NCBI GenBank assembly: GCA_041309225.1
Contig: JBFYZZ010000047.1
Span: 1 to 31,208, forward strand
From: JAFGLY01 sp041309225
GTDB lineage: Bacteria; Myxococcota_A; UBA796; JAFGLY01
Length of the DNA: 31,208 bases
Reading direction: 5' to 3'
The translations under genes and the position numbers were made by a program. The notes beneath the pieces are model-generated. The model was not told the DNA's origin and made no database searches. It saw only the letters and a list, made by a program, of their open reading frames with translations. This document shows positions 30,772 to 31,208 of this stretch, piece by piece. Every line of letters begins with the position of its first letter. Within the stretch, counting starts at the first letter, position 1.

Positions 30772-30983
30772 GGGTTCCTCCGCGGCGCGTCCTATCGCCG
30801 CCGAGGTGCCGATGCCATTGAACGTGGCCTGGAACCGCCCCTTCTATCTCTCTGCGAGTCTGCCGGGATGGCCATCTCCTCCCCACCCGGAGGTCCGCCC
30901 CCATGCCAATATGGCCGTCACGGGCCGGACGGACCCGCCGGCCCCGAGGGCCGGATAGCCTGGGGACTCCGCCCGAGGCCACC
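30772..30983. promoter_or_regulatory. Divergent intergenic region upstream of the NapC-type gene
   Basis: These 212 bp separate two divergent starts. They contain GCCA-N7-TGGC (30814-30828) and the dyad at 30905-30915. No clear -35/-10 pair was identified on either strand. Confidence 0.4.
30905..30915. promoter_or_regulatory. Candidate operator GCCA-N3-TGGC upstream of the NapC-type gene
   Basis: GCCAATATGGC is a perfect dyad. With its flanks (TGCCA-N4-GGCCG, 30904-30917) it matches both 22-bp blocks of the control region at 22643 and 22702. It lies 134 nt before the NapC-type start and 69 nt before the peptidase-like start, so either gene could be the target. Confidence 0.38.
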
Positions 30984-31208
30984 GTGATCGCTCTCCTCCT
31001 CGCACACTCCCTCCTCGCTGCGTCGCCGGTCCACCACGACCTGGACGTCCGCCTGGACCCGGCTTCCCACCGGGTGGCCGTCCGGGACCTGCTCGCCGTG
31101 GAGGGCGCGGTCCCGCTCGACGCGGAGGGCGGCTACCGCTTCGTGCTCCACGCGGCCCTGGAGCCACGCGTGCGCTCGCGCGGGTGGCGCCTCGAGCGCG
31201 CGGAGGAC
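30984..31208 (+). CDS. M1-family metallopeptidase-like protein, N-terminal fragment
   Basis: The frame opens at GTG 30984 and runs off the window after 75 codons. It has a signal peptide (about 1-15) followed by 'VHHDLDVRLDPASHRVAVRD', the first beta-strands of the aminopeptidase N-like N-terminal domain. The zinc site would lie beyond the window, so activity cannot be judged. No strong Shine-Dalgarno is present (CCGAGG, 5 nt before). It is divergent from the NapC-type gene and may not belong to the electron transfer island. Confidence 0.6.
   Translation, partial: MIALLLAHSLLAASPVHHDLDVRLDPASHRVAVRDLLAVEGAVPLDAEGGYRFVLHAALEPRVRSRGWRLERAED

Noticed and set aside
28438..30987. A long plus-strand open frame opposite the NapC-type gene
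   Set aside because: It is antisense to fourteen regularly spaced haem motifs and shows no recognisable domain.
1..31208. Signs of recent transfer (transposase, integrase, attachment site, flanking repeats)
   Set aside because: None was seen; GC content and GTG/ATG start habits are uniform through the window.

Overview
The window is a high-GC (roughly 70 percent) stretch of a Gram-negative bacterium. It encodes lipoproteins, a TonB-dependent receptor, beta-barrels and a System I (Ccm) cytochrome c maturation pathway. Asp/Thr/Gly-rich 'DDTGDTG' linkers behind the lipobox cysteines, NtrC-type signalling and very many multiheme cytochromes suggest a Myxococcota or other 'deltaproteobacterial' type lineage. 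That placement is an inference from style, not a phylogenetic result. No tRNA, rRNA, insertion sequence or CRISPR array was seen.

Layout. (1) 325-4916, minus strand: a three-gene operon with a TonB-dependent receptor, a lipoprotein with two tandem HmuY-like domains and a lipoprotein metallopeptidase (HEMTH motif). (2) 5375-7467, plus strand: an 11-heme membrane-anchored cytochrome c followed by a four-helix cytochrome b. (3) 7484-13133, minus strand: an OmcA/MtrC-type decaheme surface lipoprotein, a 929-residue fusion of a 19-heme periplasmic domain to a cytochrome b membrane domain (apparently starting at CTG), and a tetraheme cytochrome. (4) 13376-22566, minus strand: one tightly coupled operon with a PAS/two-CW histidine kinase first, then ccmA-B-C-D-E-F-G-H-I, then an NtrC-family response regulator last. 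(5) 22848-28395, plus strand: six overlapping genes for an octaheme lipoprotein, a decaheme repeat lipoprotein, a probable outer-membrane beta-barrel, a heptaheme, a diheme lipoprotein and a pentaheme, which look like a porin-cytochrome conduit. (6) 28450-30771, minus strand: a NapC/NirT-type membrane-anchored cytochrome with up to 14 hemes. (7) 30984 to the right edge: the start of an M1-peptidase-like protein.

I count 87 CXXCH motifs plus two CX3CH and one CX4CH in ten proteins, with the complete haem-attachment machinery in the middle. The simplest reading is an extracellular electron transfer island. Three kinds of quinone-linked inner-membrane module (split cytochrome b plus 11-heme; fused 19-heme-b; NapC-type 14-heme) would pass electrons to periplasmic carriers, through a barrel/cytochrome conduit, to surface cytochromes. 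The kinase and regulator at the two ends of the ccm operon may match haem attachment to cytochrome demand. A short dyad (GSCA-N3-TGSC; best pair GCGTGCCA-N2-CTGGC) recurs in four intergenic regions beside these operons and is a candidate shared operator. Physiological direction (reduction or oxidation of an extracellular substrate) cannot be decided from sequence.
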